From: Saprospiraceae bacterium
Lineage (GTDB): Bacteria > Bacteroidota > Bacteroidia > Chitinophagales > Saprospiraceae
Direction of reading: 5' to 3'
Assembly (NCBI GenBank): GCA_021604865.1
Contig: BQJU01000035.1
Coordinates: 1 to 64,000 of the forward strand
DNA length: 64,000 bases
The translations under genes and the position numbers were made by a program. Below are positions 27,012-35,939 of the stretch, piece after piece. Below the pieces are notes generated by a model, which saw only the letters and a program-made list of their open reading frames with translations, was not told the origin of the DNA and made no database searches. The number at the start of each line of letters is the position of its first letter. Position 1 is the stretch's first letter.

Positions 27012-28951
27012 CCACTTTCAAAACGATAAACATGGATGTATTAAAATATCAACTCAAATCACTGGAAAATATTCCAACTAAAATTTGGGAAGACTCAAAA
27101 GAAGCCTCCAATCACGTAGCTCGGTCGATTGCTTTGGCTATCCGGCAAAAACAGCAGGAGGGAGAAAATATCGTTCTGGGGTTGGCAACTGGGTCTTCGC
27201 CCATTCGCATATATGAGGAACTTGTCAGGTTGCACCGCGAAGAAAAACTCAGTTTTGCCAATGTGATTACATTCAATCTGGATGAATACTATCCCATCGC
27301 TCCTGATGCTCAACAAAGCTATGTCCGGTTTATGAATGAGTATCTCTTCGACCACATTGACATCAACCGGGAAAATGTGCATATCCCGGATGGTACTTTA
27401 CCTTTGGATAAGGTAGAAGCATATTGTAAAAATTACGAGAAAAAAATTGAAGCCCTTGGTGGCATTGATATCCAATTACTGGGTATTGGACGTACCGGGC
27501 ATATTGGTTTTAATGAACCAGGTTCCTGGGAAAGTTCATTGACCCGCCTGGTTCGTCTGGACAATATTACCCGCCAGGATGCACTAAAGGATTTTCCAAG
27601 AGAAGAAGATGTTCCTTATCGGGCCATTACTATGGGTATTGCTACTATTTTGAAGGCGCATACCATTTATCTACTCGCTTGGGGCCAGCATAAATCTGCC
27701 GTGCTGAAAAGGGCCATTGAAGACAATATCACACCAACGGTACCGGCTACCTTTCTACAAAAACATTCCAATACCAGAGTTATTCTGGACAAAGCCGCTG
27801 CCGAGGAACTGACTCGATTCAAGGCACCCTGGACGGTAGGCATGTGCAACTGGAACGAAGATTTAATCTGCAAAGCAGTCGTTTGGCTTTCACGAAAAAT
27901 GAATAAACCCATCCTCAAGTTGACGGATGAAGACTATGGGGAGAACGGCCTAAGTGATCTGACCGTAGAATATGCTTCTGCATACAGCATCAATATTATG
28001 GTGTTCAATCGCTTGCAACACACTATTACCGGTTGGCCGGGTGGCAAACCCAATGCCGATGATACGACTCGCCCGGAAAGGGCTAAACCGGCCAAAAAAC
28101 GGGTCATTATATTTAGCCCCCATCCCGATGATGATGTCATCTCTATGGGGGGGACTTTCCAACGTCTGGTGCAGCAAGGCCACGAAGTGCATGTAGCTTA
28201 CCAGACTTCCGGTAATATTGCTGTTCACGATTATGATGCCCGACGTTATGTAGAATACCTGAAGGAGTTTATCGAGCTGGAGGGAGAAGAAGATGATCTG
28301 AAATCTTTGAGTAAAAAACATGATAAGGTCATCCGGTTTCTGAATAGCAAAGAAACCAATGAATCGGACATTCCGGAATTGAGACGTATCAAAGGGTTGA
28401 TCCGTAGGGGCGAAGCCAGAGCCGGAGCCCGTTTTTGTGGCCTTACAGATGATCGCATTCATTTTTTGGATATGCCCTTCTACGAAACGGGTAGAACCCG
28501 TAAAAAACCAATTAGCAAACAGGATATTAAGGTGATTGCCAATTTATTGGAAATCATCAAGCCACACCAGGTATACGCTGCTGGTGATCTGGCTGACCCC
28601 CATGGAACTCATCGGGTTTGTCTGGAGGCCATTTTTCAGGCGATGGGCCAATTGAAAGAAAAAGACTGGATGAAAGATTGCTGGATGTGGTTGTATCGGG
28701 GAGCATGGCACGAATGGAGTGTGGATGAAATCGAAATGGCTGTGCCGCTAAGTCCGGTGGAGTTGGCCAAAAAACGCAAAGCCATTTACATGCACCAATC
28801 ACAAAAAGACCGTCCTCCTTTTCCCGGCAATGATGAGCGAGAATTCTGGAAACGTGCAGAAGACCGCAACCGGGAAACGGCAAACATATACCGCCAACTC
28901 GGCCTGGCTGAGTACGAAGCAATGGAGGCCTTTGTACGGTGGAAGTTTTAA
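27008..28951 (+). CDS. nagB: glucosamine-6-phosphate deaminase fused to a PIG-L (LmbE-like) domain
   Basis: The 647-residue fusion starts with a NagB domain (about 15-270), which converts glucosamine-6-phosphate to fructose-6-phosphate and ammonia. FNLDEYYP places the catalytic Asp-Glu pair at 92-93, followed by GIGRTGHIGFNEPGS. A second domain from about 360 is PIG-L/LmbE-like, with zinc motif HPDDD at 372-376 and a later HGTH. PIG-L enzymes deacetylate GlcNAc-containing compounds, so the fusion could couple deacetylation to deamination. Long NagB proteins of this design are known in Bacteroidota; the role of the second domain is not settled. The ATG at 27008 overlaps the ROK stop (ATGA) and is preferred to the upstream frame. 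Confidence 0.93.
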   Translation: MTTFKTINMDVLKYQLKSLENIPTKIWEDSKEASNHVARSIALAIRQKQQEGENIVLGLATGSSPIRIYEELVRLHREEKLSFANVITFNLDEYYPIAPDAQQSYVRFMNEYLFDHIDINRENVHIPDGTLPLDKVEAYCKNYEKKIEALGGIDIQLLGIGRTGHIGFNEPGSWESSLTRLVRLDNITRQDALKDFPREEDVPYRAITMGIATILKAHTIYLLAWGQHKSAVLKRAIEDNITPTVPATFLQKHSNTRVILDKAAAEELTRFKAPWTVGMCNWNEDLICKAVVWLSRKMNKPILKLTDEDYGENGLSDLTVEYASAYSINIMVFNRLQHTITGWPGGKPNADDTTRPERAKPAKKRVIIFSPHPDDDVISMGGTFQRLVQQGHEVHVAYQTSGNIAVHDYDARRYVEYLKEFIELEGEEDDLKSLSKKHDKVIRFLNSKETNESDIPELRRIKGLIRRGEARAGARFCGLTDDRIHFLDMPFYETGRTRKKPISKQDIKVIANLLEIIKPHQVYAAGDLADPHGTHRVCLEAIFQAMGQLKEKDWMKDCWMWLYRGAWHEWSVDEIEMAVPLSPVELAKKRKAIYMHQSQKDRPPFPGNDEREFWKRAEDRNRETANIYRQLGLAEYEAMEAFVRWKF

Positions 28952-29123
28952 GTTTCATACATATTTGTGAGAGGGTTCTAGGAAAACAACCGCAGTAATT
29001 GGTGCTTTTAAACTGGTAAAACCTAACCATTGAGAAGGAAATAACAATCAATTAATCTCGGCTAGTTGCACTAGTGCCTTCTTTTTTCAATTGTCTTAGA
29101 GCATACTCTTTAACCTTTACCCA

Positions 29124-31415
29124 ATGAGAAATTTAGCATTATTTACCCTTATAGGTCTATTGATGTTTGCTTGCGAATCAGATCAACCCTCTTCGGAAAC
29201 GCCATTGGCTGTAGATTTTCTCATTCCAAAACCCAATACAGTAGAAATAGGTAGCGGTTATTTTGCATTACCCTCCGAAGCACAAATCAGCAGTGGAGAA
29301 TTGGGAGAAGACTGGCAATCTACCCTGCAGTTCTGGGCAGATGTTTTTAGTGAAGAATCTAAATCAACATGGAAAGTAGGAGGCCAAGACAATGCTGCAA
29401 TTGTTGTAGAAAAATCAACAGCTTTATCCTCTCCAGAAGCTTATTTTTTGGAGATCAATCCACAACAAATCCGCATACAAGCTAGCGAGGCAGCTGGCGT
29501 TTATTATGCATTTCAGACGCTTCGTCAACTTATTTGGGCGAACGAAGGTCACATACCGGTGGTGAAGATTTCCGACAGTCCACGTTTTGCTTACCGGGGC
29601 ATGCACCTCGATGTAGGCCGGCATTTCTTTCCGGTTGACTTTATCAAAAAATACATCGATTTATTGGCGACTTATAAAATGAATCGGTTTCATTGGCACC
29701 TGACGGAAGACCAGGGCTGGAGAATTGAGATCAAACAATACCCTAAACTACAGGAAATTGCTGCGTACCGCAAAGAGACCTTAATTGGACATTATAACGA
29801 TCAACCACAAACTTATGATGGACAACGCTACGGCGGCTTTTACACTCAGGAGGAAGTTAAGGAGGTAGTGGCCTATGCAGCCAAACAATTTGTAACCATC
29901 ATACCAGAAATAGAACTGCCCGGCCATGCACAGGCAGCCTTGGCGGCCTACCCCGAACTATCTTGTACCGGTGGCCCCATCGAAGCAGCAACCAAATGGG
30001 GCGTATTTGAAGAAGTCTATTGTCCCAAAGAGAATACTTTTACTTTTCTTGAAAATGTATTGACTGAGGTCATGGCTTTATTTCCTAGTGCGTATGTCCA
30101 TATAGGCGGGGATGAATGCCCGAAAACCCGCTGGGAAGAATGCACCGAATGTCAGGCCTTAATGATAAAAGAAGGCTTAGAGGATGAACATGCTTTGCAA
30201 AGTTATTTCATTCGCAGGATTGAAAAATTCCTCAATGCCAATGGTCGACAGATTATTGGTTGGGATGAGATTTTAGAAGGTGGGCTTGCGCCAAATGCTA
30301 CCGTTATGTCCTGGCGTGGTGAAGAGGGAGGCATTGCAGCTGCCAAACAAGGTCACAATGTCATCATGACTCCTACCACTTATTGTTATTTTGATTATTA
30401 TCAATCACAAGACCCGGGTGAACCATTGGCTATTGGTGGGTTTTTGCCATTGGAAAAAGTATATAACTACGAGCCCATTCCGGCAGAGTTATCCGCAGAA
30501 GAAGCCAAATATATTCTTGGAGCTCAAGGCAATGTATGGACCGAATATCTGAGTACTCCTGGGGCCGTAGAGTATATGGCTTACCCACGAGCTATAGCTT
30601 TGGCGGAAGTCGTTTGGTCTGCAAAAGAGGATCGCAATTTCAAAGGTTTCACCAAGAGATTAAACCCACACCTGAGACACCTCAAAGCTGAAGGCGTCAA
30701 TACCGCTAATCACTTGCTGGATGTCGAACCAGAAATAATAAGTGGCGATGGTGAGGGCATAAAAGTGAAGTTGAGCACCCCTCTGGAGGGCAGTGAGATT
30801 CGCTACACCCTGGATGGTAAAACACCGGATGTAAATAGTGCTTTGTACCAGCAACCGGTCTCGGTGGAAGGCACCCTACAATTGAATGCCCAGGCATTTG
30901 ATCAAGGTAAAGCAAGCGGTCGGCCTGCGAAAATTCAATTTCAGGCACACCTGGCAGCGGGCAAAAAAATTAGTCTGGAACATCAGCCACATCCCAAATA
31001 CAATGCCGGTGGGATAGGGGCTTTGATTAATGGCGTAAATGGAGCAGATGAACGTTACGGCGATGCAGAATGGCTGGGGTTTTCGGGAAAAGATCTGATA
31101 GCCAATATTGATCTAGAAACCAGTCAGGAGCTTGAGTCTATCTCTTTCCGGTTTTTTAATGGCCCTGGGCAATGGATTTATTTGCCACAAAAGGTGGAAG
31201 TTTCCACTTCTGAAGATGGAACAACTTTTAACTTGGCAAACAGCCAAAATATAAATACCTTCAACGAAGAAAAAGTGGTCAATGTAAAGGTGCCGATAAA
31301 AAGTAAAGGCCGTTATTTGAAGGTGCATGTCTACAATTTAGGACGGATTCCTGAAGGGAATGTAGGTGCGGGAAATGCGCCTTGGTTGTTTGTAGATGAA
31401 ATGGTGGTAAAATAA
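29124..31415 (+). CDS. GH20 beta-N-acetylhexosaminidase lipoprotein
   Basis: This is a 763-residue enzyme with lipobox LMFAC at the end of its signal peptide, so it is probably on the outer membrane or surface. An N-terminal GH20b domain (about 30-150) precedes the GH20 barrel (about 155-500) with the catalytic Asp-Glu pair D330-E331 in HIGGDECPKTRW. C-terminal parts are a chitobiase-like immunoglobulin domain (about 540-610, IRYTLDGKTP) and an F5/8-like carbohydrate-binding region (to 763). It releases terminal GlcNAc or GalNAc from chitin oligomers or glycans. Position between NagB and a symporter fits GlcNAc catabolism. Confidence 0.93.
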   Translation: MRNLALFTLIGLLMFACESDQPSSETPLAVDFLIPKPNTVEIGSGYFALPSEAQISSGELGEDWQSTLQFWADVFSEESKSTWKVGGQDNAAIVVEKSTALSSPEAYFLEINPQQIRIQASEAAGVYYAFQTLRQLIWANEGHIPVVKISDSPRFAYRGMHLDVGRHFFPVDFIKKYIDLLATYKMNRFHWHLTEDQGWRIEIKQYPKLQEIAAYRKETLIGHYNDQPQTYDGQRYGGFYTQEEVKEVVAYAAKQFVTIIPEIELPGHAQAALAAYPELSCTGGPIEAATKWGVFEEVYCPKENTFTFLENVLTEVMALFPSAYVHIGGDECPKTRWEECTECQALMIKEGLEDEHALQSYFIRRIEKFLNANGRQIIGWDEILEGGLAPNATVMSWRGEEGGIAAAKQGHNVIMTPTTYCYFDYYQSQDPGEPLAIGGFLPLEKVYNYEPIPAELSAEEAKYILGAQGNVWTEYLSTPGAVEYMAYPRAIALAEVVWSAKEDRNFKGFTKRLNPHLRHLKAEGVNTANHLLDVEPEIISGDGEGIKVKLSTPLEGSEIRYTLDGKTPDVNSALYQQPVSVEGTLQLNAQAFDQGKASGRPAKIQFQAHLAAGKKISLEHQPHPKYNAGGIGALINGVNGADERYGDAEWLGFSGKDLIANIDLETSQELESISFRFFNGPGQWIYLPQKVEVSTSEDGTTFNLANSQNINTFNEEKVVNVKVPIKSKGRYLKVHVYNLGRIPEGNVGAGNAPWLFVDEMVVK

Positions 31416-31489
31416 CGTCGGGGTGACCGTTGTGGCCGCTTAATGACAAGCACCTAATGATGCTGTAGTGATAGAACGATGAATCGGAT

Positions 31490-31506
31490 GGCCTCGAAAC
31501 ATGCTC
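31490..31506. repeat. variant copy of the CCTCCAAACATGC repeat
   Basis: GGCCTCGAAACATGCTC differs from the dispersed core by one base and lies in the hexosaminidase-symporter spacer. Confidence 0.35.
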
Positions 31507-31544
31507 TAAACCCATAATAAGAAAAATACTAAAACAGAACGAAA

Positions 31545-33314
31545 ATGACACTTACTACCCTTGACTGGTCGATCGTGGCCGTTTATTTTCTACTCGTTTT
31601 GATTGTAGGCCTGATGGTATCCAAAAAGGCCGGATCAAGTGTTTCCGAGTTTTTTCTTTCTGGTCGTAATATGCCCTGGTGGCTTTTGGGGGTATCTATG
31701 GTTGCGACTACTTTTTCAGCGGATACGCCCAACCTGGTAACCGGGTTGGTACGAGAAGATGGGGTTGCAGGTAACTGGGCATGGTGGGCCTTTTTGTTGA
31801 CCGGCATGCTGACCGTATTTGTGTATGCCAAGTTGTGGCGCCGGTCAATGGTTTTGACGGATGTAGAATTTTATGAACTTCGATATAGTGGCCAGGCCGC
31901 TGCCTTTTTACGAGGCTTCCGGGCGCTTTATCTGGGGTTAATTTTTAATGTGGTGGTTATGGGCGCCGTTTCTCTGGCAGCGATTAAATTTGGAGAGATC
32001 GTCCTCGGCATGCCTGGTTGGTTGACATTGCTGATTGCCGGCTCTATCACCATTGCTTATAGTGCTTTTGGTGGATTAAAGGCAGTAGTGATTACTGACT
32101 TTGTGCAGTTTATCCTGGCCATGATAGGATCCATTTGGGCTTGTTGGTATTTGATCAATTTAGAAGAAGTTGGTGGTTTGTCTACATTATTGGAACACAA
32201 AAATGTGTTGGATAAAACGGCTTTGTTGCCTGACTTTTCTAATCCTTCTATATGGGTGCCAGTGTTGATGGTACCACTGGCAGTACAATGGTGGGCTTCA
32301 TATTATCCAGGAGCAGAGCCTGGTGGCGGTGGCTATATTGCACAGCGTATGTTTTCTGCCAAAGATGAAAAAAATGCCATTGGGGCCACGCTTTTATTCA
32401 ATATTGCTCATTATGCATTGCGGCCATGGCCTTGGATTTTGATCGCCTTGGCTTCCCTGGTTATTTTTCCAGAACTAGCTGATATACAATCGGTTTTCCC
32501 CAACCTTTCCGAAGATAAGCTGGGCCATGATGTGGCCTATCCGGCTATGTTGACTTTGTTGCCACCCGGTTTGTTAGGATTAGTTGCCGCCTCGTTGATT
32601 GCTGCGTTTATGTCAACTATTTCCACTCAGCTAAATCTTGGCGCTTCCTATCTGGTCAATGATTTTTATCAGCGTTTTATCAAGCCTGATGCCACTCAAA
32701 AACAGCTGGTAAGGGCTGCACAGTTGTTTACCGTTATCTCGGCCATTATGGGCTTAGGATTAGGTTTATTGCTGACGGATGCCGGTCAGGCCTTTCGTCT
32801 GTTGTTGTTGTTGGGTGCGGGTACAGGGCTGATCTATATTTTGCGCTGGTTTTGGTGGCGCATAAGTGCTGCTACGGAAATAATCGCGATGATTGCCTCC
32901 TTGTTGATTGCGGGTTATTTTACCTTTTTTCAGCATACTTTTGAATCCTGGCAAACTATTGTAATCGGAGCCGGATTGACGACTTTTATCTGGATTGTCG
33001 CTACTTTCCTGACGCCTCCAACAGATGATGCAACCTTGCGTAATTTTTATCGAAAGATCAAGCCGGGAGGCCCAGGTTGGGATGCCGTCATTGCTAAAGC
33101 GCATGCAGAAGGCGATATGATTCAAAAAGAGACCGGGCAACTGCCGTTGGAAATTCTTTGTGTACTCATCGGAAGTATTACCGTTTTTGCCGTATTATTT
33201 GCCACGGGCAATTGGGTTTATGGAAATGCGTCCCTGGCTGGCATGTTGACTCTTGCTAGTGTATGTGGTGCCGCGTTCCTGTTTTGGGCCTGGGGGAAAT
33301 TGAGGACGGAGTAG
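31545..33314 (+). CDS. sodium:solute symporter (SSS/SLC5 family)
   Basis: The 589-residue inner-membrane protein has about 13 hydrophobic helices. Helix 1 begins at DWSIVAVYFLLVLIVGLMV, followed by the family signature FFLSGRNMPWWLLGVSMVATTFSADTP. It probably imports a sugar or amino sugar with sodium. Downstream of a GH20 enzyme and NagB, GlcNAc or chitooligosaccharide is the natural guess, but SSS substrates cannot be read from sequence. The stop at 33314 lies inside the first copy of a 67-base direct repeat. Confidence 0.9.
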   Translation: MTLTTLDWSIVAVYFLLVLIVGLMVSKKAGSSVSEFFLSGRNMPWWLLGVSMVATTFSADTPNLVTGLVREDGVAGNWAWWAFLLTGMLTVFVYAKLWRRSMVLTDVEFYELRYSGQAAAFLRGFRALYLGLIFNVVVMGAVSLAAIKFGEIVLGMPGWLTLLIAGSITIAYSAFGGLKAVVITDFVQFILAMIGSIWACWYLINLEEVGGLSTLLEHKNVLDKTALLPDFSNPSIWVPVLMVPLAVQWWASYYPGAEPGGGGYIAQRMFSAKDEKNAIGATLLFNIAHYALRPWPWILIALASLVIFPELADIQSVFPNLSEDKLGHDVAYPAMLTLLPPGLLGLVAASLIAAFMSTISTQLNLGASYLVNDFYQRFIKPDATQKQLVRAAQLFTVISAIMGLGLGLLLTDAGQAFRLLLLLGAGTGLIYILRWFWWRISAATEIIAMIASLLIAGYFTFFQHTFESWQTIVIGAGLTTFIWIVATFLTPPTDDATLRNFYRKIKPGGPGWDAVIAKAHAEGDMIQKETGQLPLEILCVLIGSITVFAVLFATGNWVYGNASLAGMLTLASVCGAAFLFWAWGKLRTE

Positions 33315-33487
33315 GTTTAGGGAGGTTTAGGAGGGTAACGGTGGTTTAAAACGGAGCTGGTCTTTGCAACCTTTGCATTTATTCCAATCCATACATGGGA
33401 AGTAGGTTTAGAGAGGTTGAGTAGGTTTAGGAAGGTTTAGGAGGGGAGCGGCGGTTTAGAACGGAGCTGGTTTTTGCAACCTTTGCA
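33311..33487. repeat. two 67-base direct repeats
   Basis: The units at 33311-33377 and 33421-33487 have equal length and differ at about six positions; both run from GTAGGTTTAGG to CAACCTTTGCA. Each unit contains shorter AGGTTTAGG direct repeats. The first covers the stop codon of the symporter gene. Confidence 0.85.
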
Positions 33488-33858
33488 AAAATGAAAAATC
33501 ATCCATCGGTTTCCCCAATTTCTACAAGTCAAAAATATTCGTTTCTGTGGCTAAATGTTAAAGTTGAGCGATAGCTATCATCTTTTTGAGTTTTGGTCAA
33601 CCCAAATGCTTTTCTGAGTTGTTAATATTTTGTAATTTGATACTTTGATAATGAAAAATTAAGTTTTGTAAAAGGATTAAAAAAATTATTATTATTTTTG
33701 AAATCTAAAAACCAAATTTTACATACACTTTTCCGTTAAGGAGAAAGTGAGTATAACACAAATGGCCTCTACCTGACGACCAACAAAACATTAGGTAGAA
33801 TGGATGAAAACTATTTACCACTAATTGCCTAATTATTTCAAACAAAACCGCGGTAGAT
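33315..33858. other. intergenic region after the symporter
   Basis: It contains most of the two 67-base direct repeats, then AT-rich DNA. TTTTG at 33664-33668 and TATTTTTG at 33693-33700 form a possible promoter with a 24-base gap, slightly longer than usual, pointing to the small gene at 33859. Confidence 0.4.
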
Positions 33859-34089
33859 ATGATGATGACCAGATCTATCAAACGCAGATTGCTTCGTGCA
33901 AGAATCTCGCTCAATCAAACAATCCAAAGAATTCTAGACATCAACCGAAAACGAAAAAACTTATCCTTCACCAAGGACCCAATCAGAAAAAATGAAGATC
34001 TCAACGAGGAACTCAAATTGCTTAATAAACTGGCTGAACAGCAAGCCAAATTAGTCAGGAATTACGAAAACTCTTTGGCAGAACATTAA
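33859..34089 (+). CDS. small basic, helical hypothetical protein
   Basis: This is a 76-residue protein of unknown family. It is rich in Arg/Lys (SIKRRLLRARISL, NRKRKNL) and ends in a likely amphipathic helix or coiled coil (NEELKLLNKLAEQQAKLVRNYENSL). It has a candidate promoter about 160 bases upstream and a very strong hairpin eight bases after its stop, which supports a real transcription unit. It could be a nucleic-acid-binding protein, but that is only a guess from charge. Confidence 0.5.
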   Translation: MMMTRSIKRRLLRARISLNQTIQRILDINRKRKNLSFTKDPIRKNEDLNEELKLLNKLAEQQAKLVRNYENSLAEH

Positions 34090-34096
34090 GAACATG

Positions 34097-34144
34097 TTTG
34101 GCGTGTATCCTATTTGGTGATCATCAAATAGGATGCACGCCAAA
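34097..34144. terminator. very long hairpin after the small basic gene
   Basis: TTTGGCGTGTATCCTATTTG (34097-34116) pairs with CAAATAGGATGCACGCCAAA (34125-34144), 20-base arms with one mismatch and an eight-base loop. There is no T run, so termination is only one possible role; it may instead be a mobile palindromic repeat. Confidence 0.5.
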
Positions 34145-34280
34145 TAGGCGTTCAGTTATTTTCAACTCTATTTTTGGATATCAAAATGCGGGCATCTGAT
34201 ATGGTTTCCCCGGCCAGAATGTCTATTGCCAGTTCTCTATTCATTATGTTAATGGGTAAGCGCATGTTTGGAGGCCAAGC

Positions 34281-34372
34281 ATACGCTTGCGCTGAAGCTT
34301 TCTCCGGGCGTCTGTGCCATGCTTCGCCGTAGCTTCGCGAAGGCAGCGTAGGAACATTGGCTGCAAAGGATC
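34281..34372. repeat. GC-rich mosaic repeat, copy 1
   Basis: ATACGCTTGCGCTGAAGC, TTTCTCCGGGCGTCTG and the closing GGCTGCAAAGGATC (34359-34372) match the copy at 54654-54763 almost exactly, while the middle is diverged and rich in GCGAAGG/GCCGTAGC motifs. Confidence 0.7.
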
Positions 34373-34488
34373 CGTCTTTCGATAATACTTTCCCGACCTA
34401 GTGGTTTCCCTTCGGCGGGACAGGCTGTTACTTTTCTTGTCCGTACCTTTTTATCAACCTTAATCTGAATTTTGTGGAATAGGAGTGG

Positions 34489-34571
34489 CTCTCAAAAGAA
34501 AAGCCCAACAGCATAATGCTTCTTGTTAGAAAACAAAAAGAAAAATACTGTTGAGGGCTGTCTTTTGAAAG
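34489..34571. repeat. imperfect long inverted repeat (MITE-like or structured RNA)
   Basis: The left arm 34489-34514 (CTCTCAAAAGAAAAGCCC...) is close to the reverse complement of the right arm 34545-34571 (...GGGCTGTCTTTTGAAAG). The two arms are about 26 bases with a few mismatches and gaps around a 30-base A-rich loop. Confidence 0.55.
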
Positions 34572-34931
34572 TAAGTACTGAAAAAATTAGCAAAATGAGA
34601 GGGTTGATGCTAAAAGTCTCATCACTAAACAGTTAGAAAGCTTTTGTGTTTAAATGTTTGGTGTAAACTGTTTCACGTAAATGACTTCAATCTTAAGTAG
34701 AAATTGTGTTTAATACTAAAACTGTTTCAAATTTAGGCAAAATGCATGGGTTAGCTTTGCTCATCTGATATTTGGTGCACTACGGGAAAATTTAGGAGAG
34801 AGGTAGGAATAGCGATGTTTCGCAGAGGTGTTTTTGTTGCTACTCATCTCACTCATTGATGGAGAGTAGGTAAACTAGGAAAGAAAAGAGGTGGTATGGC
34901 AGACATGATGCCTGCCATACCAATACTTCAA

Positions 34932-35828
34932 TTATTGCTTGGTGAAAAGCAATAAGGTCTCGGGTTCCTGATCCACAAAAATATGGAGTAAATATTTGCC
35001 AGTATGCAAATCGGAAAGCTGAAGTTGGGTTTTGTTTACCCCCGCTTTTGCATGGACTGTTTTTATTTTTCGACCCATAAAGTCATAAACTTCCAGGATC
35101 GCAGATTGTTTGACTTCGTTTGGAAATTGTACTTGTAGCTGATCTCTGGCCGGGTTTGGATACAAGCTTATCGACCCATAACTACCTTCAGATTGAATAG
35201 AAAATGTTTGATTTTCCACATCACTATTGCTGTTATAGATAGTTGCTCCTGTTTGATTGTCTTCATTATTTAAAAATAGTGACCCGAGGAAGTATTGAAG
35301 TGTATTAACCTGTCCAGGTGTATTTCCAAGGGGTAATGACCAAATAAAGTCTAACAATTGGGTACCTGTACCAATTAATTCCAGGGAGGTCCAGGGAAGC
35401 AATTGAGTTCCGATATGGTTGGAAGTCAAACCAGCAGCAGGACCTTCTATTGCTGAAATAATTGTAGGAAACAAAAATAAAGTTCCAGAATTGCCGTAGC
35501 TGGAAAATGAGGAGACATCACCATTGGGTTTCACAAGAGCGACACCGTTGCTGGATCTGAATTGTTCTACATCAAACCAGATAGAGCCATAACCATTCTG
35601 TTGGTCGGGTATTGAGGTTGCGTTTGCCTCTTTTGTATGCGTGACTCTTCCATTTTTATCATACAAAACCATAGACCATCCATCGAGGTTTTCTCCGGCC
35701 TCTCCAGCAATTTCCGCGCCGGGAGTAGTGCTAGAAAGATAATTGACTTCATTAAGGAAGACATTCTGTGCATAGGAGGTGTTGAATTGCAGGATGACAG
35801 CAAAAAAAAGGAGTAGTAAATTTTTCAT
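34932..35828 (-). CDS. T9SS-secreted protein, lamin-tail-like domain, paralogue 1
   Basis: This is a 298-residue protein with a signal peptide (1-20, ending SYAQ) and a C-terminal type A T9SS sorting domain (about 222-298: SLYPNPARDQLQVQF, DFMGRKI, GKYLLHIF). It is therefore exported across the outer membrane and released or surface-anchored. The N-terminal part (NVFLNEVNY, LDGWSMVLYD, YGSIWFDVEQFRSS, VALV) resembles a lamin-tail domain. A paralogue with the same block order lies at 38762-39649, and both start at a TTCGCCATG context. The pair flanks two uncharacterised genes. No enzymatic motif is seen. Confidence 0.85.
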   Translation of the reverse strand: MKNLLLLFFAVILQFNTSYAQNVFLNEVNYLSSTTPGAEIAGEAGENLDGWSMVLYDKNGRVTHTKEANATSIPDQQNGYGSIWFDVEQFRSSNGVALVKPNGDVSSFSSYGNSGTLFLFPTIISAIEGPAAGLTSNHIGTQLLPWTSLELIGTGTQLLDFIWSLPLGNTPGQVNTLQYFLGSLFLNNEDNQTGATIYNSNSDVENQTFSIQSEGSYGSISLYPNPARDQLQVQFPNEVKQSAILEVYDFMGRKIKTVHAKAGVNKTQLQLSDLHTGKYLLHIFVDQEPETLLLFTKQ

Positions 35829-35939
35829 GGCGAAAAAATTTTTCAGATAATTAAAATATTCCTAAATGTAAGTTTTAGTAGAATGGGTAAGTGAAATTCT
35901 TGAAAAGAAGCGTTTTAGTATGAAGTCTGGACCAAAATA

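Larger units (their letters stand above)
34090..34931. other. repeat-rich intergenic region
   Basis: In order it holds a 20-base-arm inverted repeat (34097-34144), a 37-codon minus-strand frame starting MRLPINIMNREL (34152-34265) of uncertain reality, a CCTCCAAACATGC copy (34262-34276), a GC-rich mosaic repeat (34281-34372), and a second long inverted repeat (34489-34571). The remaining AT-rich part to 34931 shows no gene. Confidence 0.5.

Noticed and set aside
34152-34265. 37-codon minus-strand frame (MRLPINIMNREL...)
   Set aside because: It reads like protein, but its start lies in a dispersed repeat, there is no promoter or family match, and it may be a relic; not called as a gene.
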